This document shows, in pieces, positions 8,504 to 17,094 of a stretch of DNA of 42,247 nucleotides. Positions within the stretch are counted from its first letter, which is position 1. Each line of letters opens with the position of its first letter. The notes under the pieces are model-generated. The model worked only from the letters and a program-made list of their open reading frames with translations, had not been told where the DNA came from and searched no databases. The position numbers and the translations under genes were made by a program. This DNA comes from Microbacterium sp. Leaf159 (GTDB lineage Bacteria; Actinomycetota; Actinomycetes; Actinomycetales; Microbacteriaceae), in assembly GCF_001423615.1 (NCBI RefSeq), contig NZ_LMOU01000001.1, positions 2,147,703 to 2,189,949 on the forward strand, read 5' to 3'.

Positions 8504-9634
8504 CTATCCGGCGGCCGCGACCGGACGACGCGGCAGGAGCCGCCCCCAGGCGACGTAGAGATCGGCAGCGATGTGACCGTGCGACCGCTCGACATCGGCC
8601 GGGGCGATCACCTCGTCGCCTTGCCGGCCGAACAGCACCGCCTCGTCTCCCGGCGCTGCACGCGGGATGCTCGAGACATCGACGAGGAAGCTGTTCATGG
8701 CGATCCGATCGACGATCGGTGCACGTCTCCCCCGCACGAGCACCTCGCCGGTGCCGCTGAGGCTGCGATGGATTCCGTCGGCATATCCCAGAGGGATCAC
8801 GGCCAGACGCGCATCGTGGTCGAGACGGTGCCAGCGCTCGTATCCCACAGTGCTGCCACGCGGATAGGCATTGATCGCCGCGATCCTCGACACGACCCGC
8901 ATGGCAGGACGCAGCGCGCCGCCGACCGTGTCGGAGTCGCCATACAGCCCCGCGCCGATGCGCACGAGGTCGAACCGAGACTCGGGCACCGTGAGTGCCG
9001 CGAACGTGGTCGCGCAATGCCGCGCGATCCGATCACACGCATGCGTTCCGGCGAGCAGCACACGAGTCTCCTCGTCGAAGCGCGATGCGCCCTCGGCCAC
9101 ATCGGCAGCGTCTTCGCAGGGGAAGTGGGAGCACAGGCCGACGACCTCCAGGTGCGGGTCTGCGAGAACGGCGGTCACGGCATCCAGGCCCCCGGCTTCA
9201 CCGAGGTCGATGCCGTCGCGACCGAGCCCGGTCGAGTTGAGCGAGAGATGCACGCGAATCCTGACCCCCCGCGCCGCCGCGGTCACTCCCACGATTCCCG
9301 CGTGCTCGACTCCGCCGACCCATTCCTCCAGGCCGAAGCGGATGCCGTCGTCGATCTCCTCCCGCCCGGCGGGGCGCACGCGCATCAGTCGCCCGACGAA
9401 CCCCGCCGCACGAACGGCGGCGGCGTCGTCGTTCGAGGCCACCCCGACGATCGCGATCCCCTCGGCGACGAGCAGCGGTGCGACGATGTCGATCCCGTGC
9501 CCGTAGGCGTCGGCCTTCACGACCGCGCAGAACCCGACCTCCTCGCCGAGCTCTGCGCGGATCGTGCGGATGTTGTGCGTGATCGCGTTCCGGTCGATCT
9601 CCACCCACCCCGCCGCGGACGACGGAGCCGTCAT
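8504..9634 (-). CDS. PLP-dependent amino-acid racemase, alanine-racemase fold (possibly broad specificity)
   Basis: A 376-residue fold-type III PLP enzyme. The PLP lysine is K40 in [10 protein letters not shown], the second catalytic base is Y284 in PLGYADG, and RIGAGLYG supplies the pyridine-contacting arginine R225. Several motifs differ from housekeeping Alr: the usual K-x-DTGM-x-R is [10 protein letters not shown] (N133, R139), the HFP segment reads [12 protein letters not shown], and the C-terminal MD motif is [10 protein letters not shown] (N314). From memory these are closer to broad-specificity racemases (Bsr). No signal peptide is present, so it acts in the cytoplasm. Its ATG overlaps the permease stop (ATGA). 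A role in converting an imported D-amino acid to the L form (or reverse) fits better than cell-wall D-alanine supply. Confidence 0.85.
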   Translation of the reverse strand: MTAPSSAAGWVEIDRNAITHNIRTIRAELGEEVGFCAVVKADAYGHGIDIVAPLLVAEGIAIVGVASNDDAAAVRAAGFVGRLMRVRPAGREEIDDGIRFGLEEWVGGVEHAGIVGVTAAARGVRIRVHLSLNSTGLGRDGIDLGEAGGLDAVTAVLADPHLEVVGLCSHFPCEDAADVAEGASRFDEETRVLLAGTHACDRIARHCATTFAALTVPESRFDLVRIGAGLYGDSDTVGGALRPAMRVVSRIAAINAYPRGSTVGYERWHRLDHDARLAVIPLGYADGIHRSLSGTGEVLVRGRRAPIVDRIAMNSFLVDVSSIPRAAPGDEAVLFGRQGDEVIAPADVERSHGHIAADLYVAWGRLLPRRPVAAAG

Positions 9635-11109
9635 GCCTCGACGGACTCGGCCTCGTGATCCTGCACGACATCACGTACGCCCTGGCGACCGTGACGCCAC
9701 CAGAAGTACAGGTAGCAGGCACCGACGAAGGGGATGCCGAAGTAGAGCGCGGCCACCTGGTTCGGGTCGAACGCGATCGCGATGATCGAGATGAGCAGCA
9801 GAGAGAATGCGACGATCGGCAGCGCGGGGTAGAGCGGCGTGCGGTAGGCCAGATCCTGCACGCGTCCTCCTTCGCGCACGAAGGCGCGGCGATGGAAGAA
9901 CTGCGAGGCGACGATCGACATCCACACCGCGACGACCGCGAATCCGGCGATCGACACGAGCACCAGGTAGACCGTTCCGGCCGCGATCACGCTCGTCAGC
10001 AGCGAGACGAGACCGATGAGGATGCTGACGCTGAGCGCGATGAGCGGCACACCCCGCCGGGTGAGGCGGGTGAACGCCTTCGGGGCGTGACCCTCCTCGG
10101 CGAGCGAGAACAGCATCCGCGCGCAGGAGAAGAGTCCGCTGTTGCCGGCCGAGAGAAGCGCCGTGATGATCACGAAGTTCATGATGTCGGCGGCGTAGGG
10201 GACGCCGACGTACTGGAAGACGTCGACGAACGGGCTGCTGGTGACGCTGGCCTGGTCGTACGGCAGGATCGCGGCGATGACGGCGATCGCCCCGACGAAG
10301 AGCACCACGAGGCGCAGCACCGTCGAGCGCAGGGCACGGGGGATGTTCTTGGCGGGGTCCTTCGTCTCGCCGGCGGCGACACCGATCAGCTCCGAGCCGC
10401 TGAACGCGTAGAAGACGGCGAGGGCGGTGACGATCACACCGCTGAATCCGTTCGGGAAGAGGCCGCCGGGAGTCTCGAAGTTGCTGAAGAGCAGTGCCGG
10501 CGGATGCTCTGGAGACAGCGGTGTGAATCCGAAGATCGCCGCGCCGCCGAGCACGATCAGGCCGACGATCGCGATGACCTTGACGAGCGAGAACCAGAAC
10601 TCCGCCTCGCCGAACACGCGAGCCGAGATCGCGTTGAGCAGGAACAGCACCGCGGCGAAGATCAGGCACCACAGCCACACCGGAACCCCGGGGAACCAAC
10701 GCTGCATGAGGATGCCGGATGCCGTGAACTCGGATCCGAGCGCCACCACCCAGCAGAGCCAGTACAGCCAGGCCGTGGTGAAGCCGGTCGCCGGGCCGAT
10801 CGACCGCGACGCGTAGATGTGGAAGGCACCCGAGACCGGGTACGCGACCGCGAGTTCGCCCAGGCATGCCATGACGAGGTAGACGACGAAAGCGCCGATC
10901 AGATACGCGATGATCGCGCCGAGGGGTCCGGCCTGCGAGATCGTGTAGCCGGAGCTGAGGAACAGCCCCGAGCCGATCACCCCGCCGAGCGCGATCATGA
11001 TCAGGTGACGGGCATCCATGGTGCGCTGCAGCCGACGCAGCGGCACCTGGGTGGCCGTCGTACTCGGCAGGACGTTGGGGAGGGGCTTCTCGCCGGGAAG
11101 AGGCGTCAT
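9631..11109 (-). CDS. APC-superfamily amino-acid permease
   Basis: About 492 residues with around 12 membrane segments. It is of the AAT (CycA/LysP/GAP-like) branch: [17 protein letters not shown] opens TM1, and the [20 protein letters not shown] stretch is the family's TM5-6 hallmark. The start taken is ATG 11109 (MTPLPGEK), because the longer frame runs through the divergent promoter region. It is translationally coupled to the racemase gene, so the imported amino acid is probably the racemase substrate. CycA-type members carry D-alanine, D-serine and glycine; the exact substrate is not readable here. Confidence 0.9.
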   Translation of the reverse strand: MTPLPGEKPLPNVLPSTTATQVPLRRLQRTMDARHLIMIALGGVIGSGLFLSSGYTISQAGPLGAIIAYLIGAFVVYLVMACLGELAVAYPVSGAFHIYASRSIGPATGFTTAWLYWLCWVVALGSEFTASGILMQRWFPGVPVWLWCLIFAAVLFLLNAISARVFGEAEFWFSLVKVIAIVGLIVLGGAAIFGFTPLSPEHPPALLFSNFETPGGLFPNGFSGVIVTALAVFYAFSGSELIGVAAGETKDPAKNIPRALRSTVLRLVVLFVGAIAVIAAILPYDQASVTSSPFVDVFQYVGVPYAADIMNFVIITALLSAGNSGLFSCARMLFSLAEEGHAPKAFTRLTRRGVPLIALSVSILIGLVSLLTSVIAAGTVYLVLVSIAGFAVVAVWMSIVASQFFHRRAFVREGGRVQDLAYRTPLYPALPIVAFSLLLISIIAIAFDPNQVAALYFGIPFVGACYLYFWWRHGRQGVRDVVQDHEAESVEA

Positions 11110-11399
11110 CGGAACTCTCAATCGGGTTGTATGTGCATCATATTCACATCTATGTGCCAATGACGCATTTTCTTTGGTGATCTGCGGGGACACTATCTCC
11201 TGAGATATCCGGTGCGCAAGAGCACTCCTGCGGATTGGCCCCCGCATCCGCCACCACCGACATTCCGGGCGAGAAGCTGCCATTCCGCCCACTCCCGCTG
11301 CCGTTCTGACAGGCGCGCACAGACACCACGCGCGCTGAGGATGGACACATGTCAGCGCGGCGACGCCGGCGACAGTCCACGTAGAGAAGGAGAACCCCG
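11110..11399. promoter_or_regulatory. Divergent promoter region between permease and homoserine dehydrogenase genes
   Basis: This 290-bp gap separates two divergent operons. The part at 11125-11210 is clearly more AT-rich than its surroundings and contains the Lrp-like site at 11132-11148 plus a nearby TGTGCC/GACGCA half-site pair (11152-11167). The 11215-11380 part is ordinary GC-rich sequence in which I see no gene. AAGGAG (11387-11392) is the ribosome site for the GTG at 11400. Confidence 0.6.
11132..11148. promoter_or_regulatory. Candidate Lrp/AsnC operator
   Basis: Dyad TGTG-N9-CACA. The core 11133-11147 matches, at 12 of 15 positions, the reverse complement of 14409-14423 in the promoter between the Lrp-type regulator and the PLP enzyme. 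Sharing between two promoters of one locus supports a common regulator. Confidence 0.5.
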
Positions 11400-12452
11400 G
11401 TGACTCACCACGACCTCGCCCTCATCGGCTTCGGAGGCGTCAACCGCGCCCTCGCCGAGATCATCCACGACCGAGGCTCCGACCTCGCCGACGATCTCGG
11501 CTTCACCCTGAGAGTCGTGGCGATCACGGATCTGCGGTTCGGCTCCCTCATGCAGGAGGACGGCATCGACCTCGGAGCCGTGCTCGCGATGACCGGCGAG
11601 GACTCCTTCGCCGGGATGCCGGGTGGAGACGTCGATCCTCGCAACGACCACGTCATCCGCACCACGACGGCGGGCATCATCGTCGAGGCGACCTACACGA
11701 ACCCGATCGACGGCGAACCTGCGATCTCGCACGTCCGCGCCGCCCTCGAGAGCGGCAAGAGCGTCACGACCACGAACAAGGGGCCCGTCGCACTCGCGAG
11801 CGCCGAACTCAACCGGCTCGCAGAGCAGAACGGCGCCCGCTTCGAATACGAGGGTTCTGTGATGAGCGGCACTCCCGTGCTGCGACTGGCACAGCAGACG
11901 CTCAAGGGACTCCGCATCAGCCGCATCCAGGGAATCCTCAACGGCACGAGCAACTTCGTGCTCGGCCAGATGGAGTCGGGCAAGTCGCTCGGCGATGCCG
12001 TGGCCGAGGCTCAGGCATTGGGTTACGCCGAGGCCGACCCCACCGCCGACATCGAAGGATCCGACGTGCAGCTGAAGGTCGTGATCCTCGCCAATGAGCT
12101 GCTCGGCGCCGAGATCACCACGGCCGACGTCTCTCGCGTCGGCATCAGCGGGATCACCGCGAGCGATGTGATCGCGGCAGCGGCGGCGGGCGAGCACTGG
12201 AAGCTCCTCGGCACGATCACCCGCGACGAGTCAGGCGCCGTGACGGCATCCGTCCAGCCCCTCTCGCTGGCCGCCGACCACCCTCTCGCAGGCATCTCCG
12301 GAGCGACCAACGCGATCGCGTTCACGACCGACCTGCTCGGCACCGTCACGATGTCCGGCCCCGGCGCCGGACGCCTCGAGACGGCCTACGCGCTGCTGTC
12401 CGACATCATCGCGATCGATGCGCAGCAGGCGTCACTCGTCGGAGCGGCGTGA
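11400..12452 (+). CDS. Homoserine dehydrogenase, short form without ACT domain
   Basis: A 350-residue NAD(P)-dependent enzyme interconverting L-homoserine and aspartate-4-semialdehyde. It has a Rossmann nucleotide site ([11 protein letters not shown], residues 8-18), TNKGPVA with K127, and [19 protein letters not shown] carrying E211, D222 and K226; these have the same spacing as the catalytic E208/D219/K223 of the yeast enzyme. It ends after the catalytic domain, so the C-terminal ACT domain used for threonine feedback in biosynthetic actinobacterial Hom (about 430-445 aa) is absent. With the coupled aldehyde dehydrogenase and no thrB/thrC nearby, a catabolic role (homoserine to aspartate semialdehyde) is likely. 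GTG start with AAGGAG 7 bases upstream. Confidence 0.9.
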   Translation: MTHHDLALIGFGGVNRALAEIIHDRGSDLADDLGFTLRVVAITDLRFGSLMQEDGIDLGAVLAMTGEDSFAGMPGGDVDPRNDHVIRTTTAGIIVEATYTNPIDGEPAISHVRAALESGKSVTTTNKGPVALASAELNRLAEQNGARFEYEGSVMSGTPVLRLAQQTLKGLRISRIQGILNGTSNFVLGQMESGKSLGDAVAEAQALGYAEADPTADIEGSDVQLKVVILANELLGAEITTADVSRVGISGITASDVIAAAAAGEHWKLLGTITRDESGAVTASVQPLSLAADHPLAGISGATNAIAFTTDLLGTVTMSGPGAGRLETAYALLSDIIAIDAQQASLVGAA

Positions 12453-13861
12453 TGAGCGCGCCCGCCATGGAGGCTCCTGTGACGCAGGCGTCGCTTCTCG
12501 AGGTGCTCGACCCGTACAACGGGGAGGTGATCGCCCGCCTCGCCCAGCACTCGGTCGACGATGTCGACGAGATCATGTCGCGCGCGCGGCTCGGCGCCAC
12601 TCTCTCGGGCGACCTGTCGAGATTTGCGAGGCACCGGATCCTGGATAGCGCAGCGCGGATCCTCGAGGGCCGCGCCGAAGAGGCAGCGACCCTCATCGTC
12701 CGCGAAGCAGGGAAGACGATCACTCAGGCGCGCAAAGAAGTGCAGCGAGCCGTGACCACGATCTCGCTCTCGGCCGAGACCGCTCGCGCCTTCGACGGCG
12801 AGGTCATTCCCTTCGACGCCTACGAGGGCTCCGCGAATCGCCGCGGCTGGTACACACGAGAGCCGCTCGGGGTGATCCTCGCGATCACGCCCTACAACGA
12901 CGCCCTCAACCTCGTCGCCCATAAGATCGGCCCGGCGATCGCCGGTGGCAACGCCGTGATCCTCAAGCCGTCGCAGTTCACCCCGCTGACCGCGCGGTTC
13001 CTCGTCGACGTGCTGCTGGAGGCAGGACTCCCCGACGAGATCATCACGGTCGTCCACGGCGACCGGCACGTGGCGCAGGCGCTCGTCGCCGTGCGCGACA
13101 TCCGCATGGTGTCGTTCACCGGAGGATTCACCACGGGTGAGGCGATCGCCCGCACCGCGGGTCTCAAGAGGCTGGCGATGGAATTGGGCGGCAACGCCCC
13201 CGTGCTGGTGTTCGCGGATGCCGACATCCCGGCCGCCGTCGAGGCCTGCGTGTCCGGCGCATTCTGGGCTGCGGGGCAGAACTGCGTCGGCGCGCAGCGC
13301 ATCCTCATCGAGCGCTCCGTGTACGCCGAGTTCCGCGACCGATTCGCGGCGCGCACCTCGACGCTGCGCGCAGGAGACCCGGTGAACCAGGCGACCGATG
13401 TCGGTCCGATGATCTCGGTCGCTGCGGCGACGCATGCCGAGCGCGTGGTCGACGACGCCGTGCGGTCGGGGGCTCGCGTGCTCGCCGGTCACCGGCGGGA
13501 GGGCTCGGTGTACTGGCCGACCGCTCTCGAGAACGTCTCGCCCCGTTGCGAGGCCTGGAGCGAGGAGGCGTTCGCGCCCATCGTCGTCTTGGCTGCGTTC
13601 GACACCGAAGACGAGGCCGTGGCCGAGGCCAACAGCATCGACTACGCCCTGCACGCCGCGGCGTTCACCTCCGACATCACCCGCGCGCTGCGCGTCGCCG
13701 AAGCACTCGATGCCGGGGGCGTGATGATCAACGACTCCTCCGACTACCGCATCGACAGCATGCCGTTCGGCGGATCGAAGTACGGGAGCATGGGGCGCGA
13801 AGGCGTGCGCTTCGCGTACGAGGAGATGACCCAGCCGAAGGTCACCTGCATCACCACCTGA
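12452..13861 (+). CDS. Aldehyde dehydrogenase (candidate aspartate-semialdehyde oxidising enzyme)
   Basis: About 469 residues of the NAD(P)-dependent ALDH superfamily. TPYN (147-149 region), MELGGN with general base E244, and GQNC with nucleophile C278 are present, so it should be active. Starts are ambiguous: GTG 12449 and ATG 12452 overlap the Hom stop, ATG 12467 lies further in, and GTG 12479 has GGAGG five bases before it. Coupling to homoserine dehydrogenase suggests that its aldehyde is aspartate semialdehyde, which would be oxidised to aspartate. That substrate is inference; succinate-semialdehyde or lactaldehyde dehydrogenase annotation is possible on motif grounds. Confidence 0.88.
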   Translation: MSAPAMEAPVTQASLLEVLDPYNGEVIARLAQHSVDDVDEIMSRARLGATLSGDLSRFARHRILDSAARILEGRAEEAATLIVREAGKTITQARKEVQRAVTTISLSAETARAFDGEVIPFDAYEGSANRRGWYTREPLGVILAITPYNDALNLVAHKIGPAIAGGNAVILKPSQFTPLTARFLVDVLLEAGLPDEIITVVHGDRHVAQALVAVRDIRMVSFTGGFTTGEAIARTAGLKRLAMELGGNAPVLVFADADIPAAVEACVSGAFWAAGQNCVGAQRILIERSVYAEFRDRFAARTSTLRAGDPVNQATDVGPMISVAAATHAERVVDDAVRSGARVLAGHRREGSVYWPTALENVSPRCEAWSEEAFAPIVVLAAFDTEDEAVAEANSIDYALHAAAFTSDITRALRVAEALDAGGVMINDSSDYRIDSMPFGGSKYGSMGREGVRFAYEEMTQPKVTCITT

Positions 13862-13866
13862 GATCT

Positions 13867-13916
13867 CCTCGCGGAGGGGGAGGGGTCCGCGGGGGATGCC
13901 CTGCCCCTCTGCGAGG
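13867..13916. terminator. Bidirectional hairpin terminator
   Basis: A 16-bp stem with 14 pairs (arms CCTCGCGGAGGGGGAG and CTGCCCCTCTGCGAGG) and an 18-nt loop. It fills the whole gap between the convergent ALDH and Lrp-type genes. There is no T-run, as usual in high-GC actinobacteria. Confidence 0.65.
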
Positions 13917-14360
13917 TCACGCCCGGTCGACCACCCGGGTCAGCGACACCGCTGTGACGGTGTTCGCGACTCCCGGGAGCGCTGCGAGCAGCTCCCAGAT
14001 CTCGCCGATGCGATCCATCGACTCCGCTTCCAGCGTCACCAGCAGGTCGAAGTCGCCCGAGAGCACATCGCACCGACGCACTTCGGGAATCTGGGCGATC
14101 TCCGAGGCGACGCCACCCCCGCGCATCCGATCGCTGCGGTAGACCAGCACGATGGCCGAGACGGGCGAGCCGCCGGCACGTCCGGGAACGACGCTGTAGC
14201 CGCCGATGACGCCCTGACGCTCCATCCGCTCGATGCGCTGCTTGACGGCGTTGCGCGACAGATGCACCTGGGCTGCAAGGGTGACCAGCGGGATGCGGGC
14301 ATCCTCGGTGAGCGCCGCAAGTATCTGACGATCGATCTGATCGAGATGAAGCCGCTCCAT
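13917..14360 (-). CDS. Lrp/AsnC-family transcriptional regulator
   Basis: A 147-residue Lrp/AsnC regulator: N-terminal DQIDRQILAALTEDARIPLV with the recognition helix around LSRNAVKQRIERMERQGVI, then a RAM ligand-binding domain (SGDFDLLVTLEAESMDRIGE). ATG 14360 follows AGGAGG (14366-14371) by 5 bases; the longer frame to 14423 would overlap the promoter. It is divergent from the gamma-family PLP enzyme gene, and a shared motif suggests it also controls the permease/Hom promoters about 3 kb away. The ligand is probably an amino acid of this locus. Confidence 0.9.
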   Translation of the reverse strand: MERLHLDQIDRQILAALTEDARIPLVTLAAQVHLSRNAVKQRIERMERQGVIGGYSVVPGRAGGSPVSAIVLVYRSDRMRGGGVASEIAQIPEVRRCDVLSGDFDLLVTLEAESMDRIGEIWELLAALPGVANTVTAVSLTRVVDRA

Positions 14361-14408
14361 CGAGACCTCCTGAGACAGTGCAAGCTCATGCACGATTAGC
14401 AATTGCGT

Positions 14409-14423
14409 GTGTCTATTATGCAC
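14409..14423. promoter_or_regulatory. Candidate Lrp/AsnC operator
   Basis: GTGTCTATTATGCAC, dyad-like ends GTG/CAC, in an AT-rich stretch that also contains the palindrome GCAATTGC (14399-14406). Its reverse complement agrees with 11133-11147 at 12 of 15 positions. It lies 50-65 bases from both divergent starts. Confidence 0.5.
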
Positions 14424-14473
14424 CTTAGAGTGAAAGATGGCACTGGAAGACGGTGCGGAACGAAGGAGTCACG

Positions 14474-15688
14474 ATGGGCGCTCGACCCGACCGCAAGGAT
14501 CTGCACACGCTGTCCGACCTCAGCCTGGCCGTGCATGCAGGCAATCAACTCGACTCGACGTTGGCGCTGCGCACGCCTCTCGTGATGGCGAACTCGTACC
14601 AGCTGCCCGACGACCCGAGCGAGATCAGCTGGTCGGCCACCGCACCCGGGCTGTACACCCGCAACACCGGGGTCAACCAGGCGGCACTCGAGCAGAAGCT
14701 CGCCGCCCTCGACGGCGCCGAAGAGGCGGTCGCACTCGCCTCCGGAGTCGCGGCCCTGCACGCGGTGTTCTTCACCCATGTGCGCGCCGGTGATCATGTG
14801 GTCGTGAGCGATGTGGTCTACGAGGCCACCTGGCGGCTGTGGACCGAGCTGCTGCCCCAGCGCTACGGCCTCGAGGCGACCTTCGTCGATATCAGCGACC
14901 TCGACGCGGTGCGGGCGGCCATGCGCCCCGAGACGCGCCTCGTGTGCATCGAGGCCATCGCGAACCCGACCACCAAGGTCGCCGACGTGAGCGCGGTCGC
15001 CGCGATCGCCCACGCCACAGGCGCCATCCTCATGGTCGACTCGACCTTCTCTCCGCCGCCGTTCTACCGACCGATCCACGACGGCGCCGACCTGGTGGTG
15101 CACTCCCTCACCAAGTACCTCAACGGGCACGGCGACGCCATGGGCGGCTCGGTCTCGGGGCGGCGCGATCTCATCCAGGCGATCAAGGCCGATGCCATGG
15201 TCGACGTCGGCGGCATCATCTCGCCCTTCAACGCCTGGCAGATCCAGCGCGGCACCGTCACCCTGCCCCTGCGCCTGCGCCAGCACTTCTCGTCGGCGCT
15301 GCAGATCGCGCAGATGCTCGAGGCCGACCCCCGGGTGGAGTACATCTACTATCCCGGCCTCGAATCGCATCCGGATCACGCTCTCGCCGTGCGGCAGTTC
15401 GGCGGGCGCGGCTTCGGTGGAATGATGTCGTTCGCCGTGACGGGCTCCCCCGACGTGCAGAACCGGTTCGTCGCGAACCTTCGACTGATCACCTCAGGGT
15501 TCTCACTCGGTCACGACGACTCGCTCATCGTGCACACGGGCACCGAGGGCGGCCGTGTCGCCACGTACCCGGCGCCGTTCCGAGAGTTCGGACACCTGCG
15601 TCTCTCTGTGGGCCTCGAGGATGCCGACGACCTGGCCGCCGACCTCTCCGAAGCTCTGGATCTGACGTTCGGACGCGATTCGCGATAG
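14474..15688 (+). CDS. Cys/Met-metabolism PLP enzyme (gamma-lyase/gamma-synthase family)
   Basis: A 404-residue fold-type I PLP enzyme. PLP lysine K214 lies in HSLTKYLNGHGDAMGG, D189 in MVDSTF contacts the ring nitrogen, and Y61/R63 (YTR) are the phosphate-binding pair contributed across the dimer. The usual N-P-T after YxR is replaced by G-V-N, and the active-site tyrosine segment reads VVYEATW with no cysteine after it, unlike classical methionine gamma-lyase. ATG 14474 follows GAAGGAG by 5 bases. It could cleave or substitute homoserine, O-acylhomoserine, methionine or cystathionine. Lrp-type control and neighbouring catabolic genes favour an amino-acid degrading role. Confidence 0.85.
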   Translation: MGARPDRKDLHTLSDLSLAVHAGNQLDSTLALRTPLVMANSYQLPDDPSEISWSATAPGLYTRNTGVNQAALEQKLAALDGAEEAVALASGVAALHAVFFTHVRAGDHVVVSDVVYEATWRLWTELLPQRYGLEATFVDISDLDAVRAAMRPETRLVCIEAIANPTTKVADVSAVAAIAHATGAILMVDSTFSPPPFYRPIHDGADLVVHSLTKYLNGHGDAMGGSVSGRRDLIQAIKADAMVDVGGIISPFNAWQIQRGTVTLPLRLRQHFSSALQIAQMLEADPRVEYIYYPGLESHPDHALAVRQFGGRGFGGMMSFAVTGSPDVQNRFVANLRLITSGFSLGHDDSLIVHTGTEGGRVATYPAPFREFGHLRLSVGLEDADDLAADLSEALDLTFGRDSR

Positions 15689-15708
15689 AGAGGGTCGCGT
15701 CCGAACGT
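15665..15708. terminator. Perfect 14-bp inverted repeat overlapping a gene end
   Basis: ACGTTCGGACGCGA (15665-15678) and TCGCGTCCGAACGT (15695-15708) pair perfectly around a 16-nt loop. The left arm encodes the last residues of the PLP enzyme. A second small hairpin, CACCTC/GAGGTG, follows at 15713-15729. Probably the terminator between this gene and the convergent SnoaL-like gene. Confidence 0.7.
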
Positions 15709-15762
15709 GAGACACCTCGATGAGAGGTGCCGGTCCGCCGCTTACTCAGAACGACATCATGC

Positions 15763-16188
15763 TCACCGAGCCGCGTCCGCAACCAGAGCGGTGTCGACGA
15801 ACTGCTCGAACCGCACGATCAACCCACCCCGGACGACGAAGTGATGCGCGACGCGTGCTTTGAGTTCCTTACCCGTGGCGCGGTTGACGGCGGTGTACCG
15901 GGCGAGCACGACGACGTTCTCCCCGTCGACGACGTAGGAGTCGTCGTGGGCGATCCATCCGTCCCAGTCACGGCCCAGCACTTCCATGACTCCAGATGTG
16001 ACGCCTTCAGGCGTGCGGTACGTGCCGGCAAGCGGGAATCCTGCCATCTCCGTCCATTCCACATCCGGCGCGAGGGTCGCGCGGAGTGCGGCGAGGTCGC
16101 CGGCAGCCGACGCGAGGTACTGCCGTCGCACGACGTCGCGCGGAGCGTCGGACACCTCGGTGTCCGCGGTGAGTTCGTTCAGCCCCAT
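15763..16188 (-). CDS. SnoaL/NTF2-like fold protein
   Basis: A 141-residue protein with the helix-then-curved-sheet pattern of the NTF2/SnoaL superfamily: RRQYLASAAGDLAALRATLA at the start, DVEWTEMAGFPLAGTY, a central GENVVVLARYTAVNRATGK strand pair and a terminal strand ending FEQFVDT. Such proteins are small enzymes or ligand carriers; no catalytic set can be assigned. ATG 16188 follows GGGAGAG and overlaps the metallo-beta-lactamase-fold gene by 10 bp, so the two are co-translated and probably act on the same compound. Confidence 0.8.
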   Translation of the reverse strand: MGLNELTADTEVSDAPRDVVRRQYLASAAGDLAALRATLAPDVEWTEMAGFPLAGTYRTPEGVTSGVMEVLGRDWDGWIAHDDSYVVDGENVVVLARYTAVNRATGKELKARVAHHFVVRGGLIVRFEQFVDTALVADAAR

Positions 16189-16985
16189 GTCATCTCTCCC
16201 TTTGCAACCTTCGGGCCCAGCTGGGCCGCGATCAACATGCCCGAGTCCGGGAATGCGTCGATGAGTGCTGCCGTGGTCTCGGCACCATCGGCCGACCGCT
16301 CGAGGATGCTCTCGAACTCGAGCAGGTAGGCCTTGGTGTAGTCGATCGCACTGGCATCGTTGGCCGCACCGGGCAGCCGGTGACCCGCGACGACGAGCGC
16401 GGCGTCGAGGGCTGCCATCTCATCAAGGAGGGCGATCCACGCGGCACGCTTCTCTGCGGTGGCCGTGTCGGCCGTCCAGACGTGCTCGTTCTGGAAGAGC
16501 AGCACACCGCCCACGATGGCGCGGTGAGTGCTGTTCCAGAGGTAGGCGCGATCAGGCAGCTCCTGCGACTGCCCCCTGAGCTCGAAACGCTCACCGTCGA
16601 CGACGATCGCGTCAGTGTGGAGGGGAGAGATCTCGGGCAGACGAGTGGGAAGGTTCACACCGAGACCGCCCCACGCCGCGAGCTTTCCTTCGAATGACGA
16701 GCGGATGTGCTCGATCACGATCGGCGTCGCCACGATCGCAGCGTTCGGGAAGGCATCAGCGACGACCTCCAGACCGAAGTAGAAGTCGGGGTCGGCGTGG
16801 CTCACGAAGACTGCGGTCAGCGTCTTGCCCGAGTCGAGAACAGCTGCGACGAGGCGATGACCATCCGCGCGCGTGAAACCCGCATCGATGAGCACGGCCT
16901 CCGTCGGACCGGTGATCAGAACAGCGGATTTATTCTTGGACCCGACGGGGAAATCAAGATCGAAGACCTCGAAGTTGAGCGACAT
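16179..16985 (-). CDS. Metallo-beta-lactamase-fold protein with degenerate metal site
   Basis: A 268-residue MBL-fold protein; the early strands (AVLITGPTEAVLIDAGFTRA) and late VVAGHRLPG motif (H202) fit the family. The signature HxHxDH reads H63-A-D65-P-D67-F68, so the second and last metal-binding positions are Asp and Phe. H63, D67, D173 and H202 remain, which might hold one metal ion. It may be a single-metal or altered enzyme rather than a normal binuclear hydrolase. The gene lies 109 bp after the MarR gene with a 16-bp palindrome between, and overlaps the SnoaL-like gene. Substrate unknown. Confidence 0.82.
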   Translation of the reverse strand: MSLNFEVFDLDFPVGSKNKSAVLITGPTEAVLIDAGFTRADGHRLVAAVLDSGKTLTAVFVSHADPDFYFGLEVVADAFPNAAIVATPIVIEHIRSSFEGKLAAWGGLGVNLPTRLPEISPLHTDAIVVDGERFELRGQSQELPDRAYLWNSTHRAIVGGVLLFQNEHVWTADTATAEKRAAWIALLDEMAALDAALVVAGHRLPGAANDASAIDYTKAYLLEFESILERSADGAETTAALIDAFPDSGMLIAAQLGPKVAKGEMTWG

Positions 16986-17056
16986 GACGGCACCTTTCCA
17001 TTCGATACTCGGATCGCCCGAGCCGGAGCGCGGCGCGCTCCACAGGTGACAACAAA

Positions 17057-17072
17057 AGCTGACTAGTCAGCT
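17057..17072. promoter_or_regulatory. Perfect palindrome, probable MarR operator
   Basis: AGCTGACTAGTCAGCT is a 16-bp perfect palindrome in the 109-bp gap upstream of the MBL-fold gene and downstream of the marR-type gene. Its position and size suit a MarR dimer site controlling the MBL-fold/SnoaL-like pair. Confidence 0.6.
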
Positions 17073-17094
17073 ATTCCCGATCGCGGGAACTCGA

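Noticed and set aside
9655..11163. Long plus-strand frame of about 500 codons opposite the APC permease
   Set aside because: Low-complexity, charge-rich translation typical of the antisense of a high-GC membrane-protein gene; no start signal or motif.
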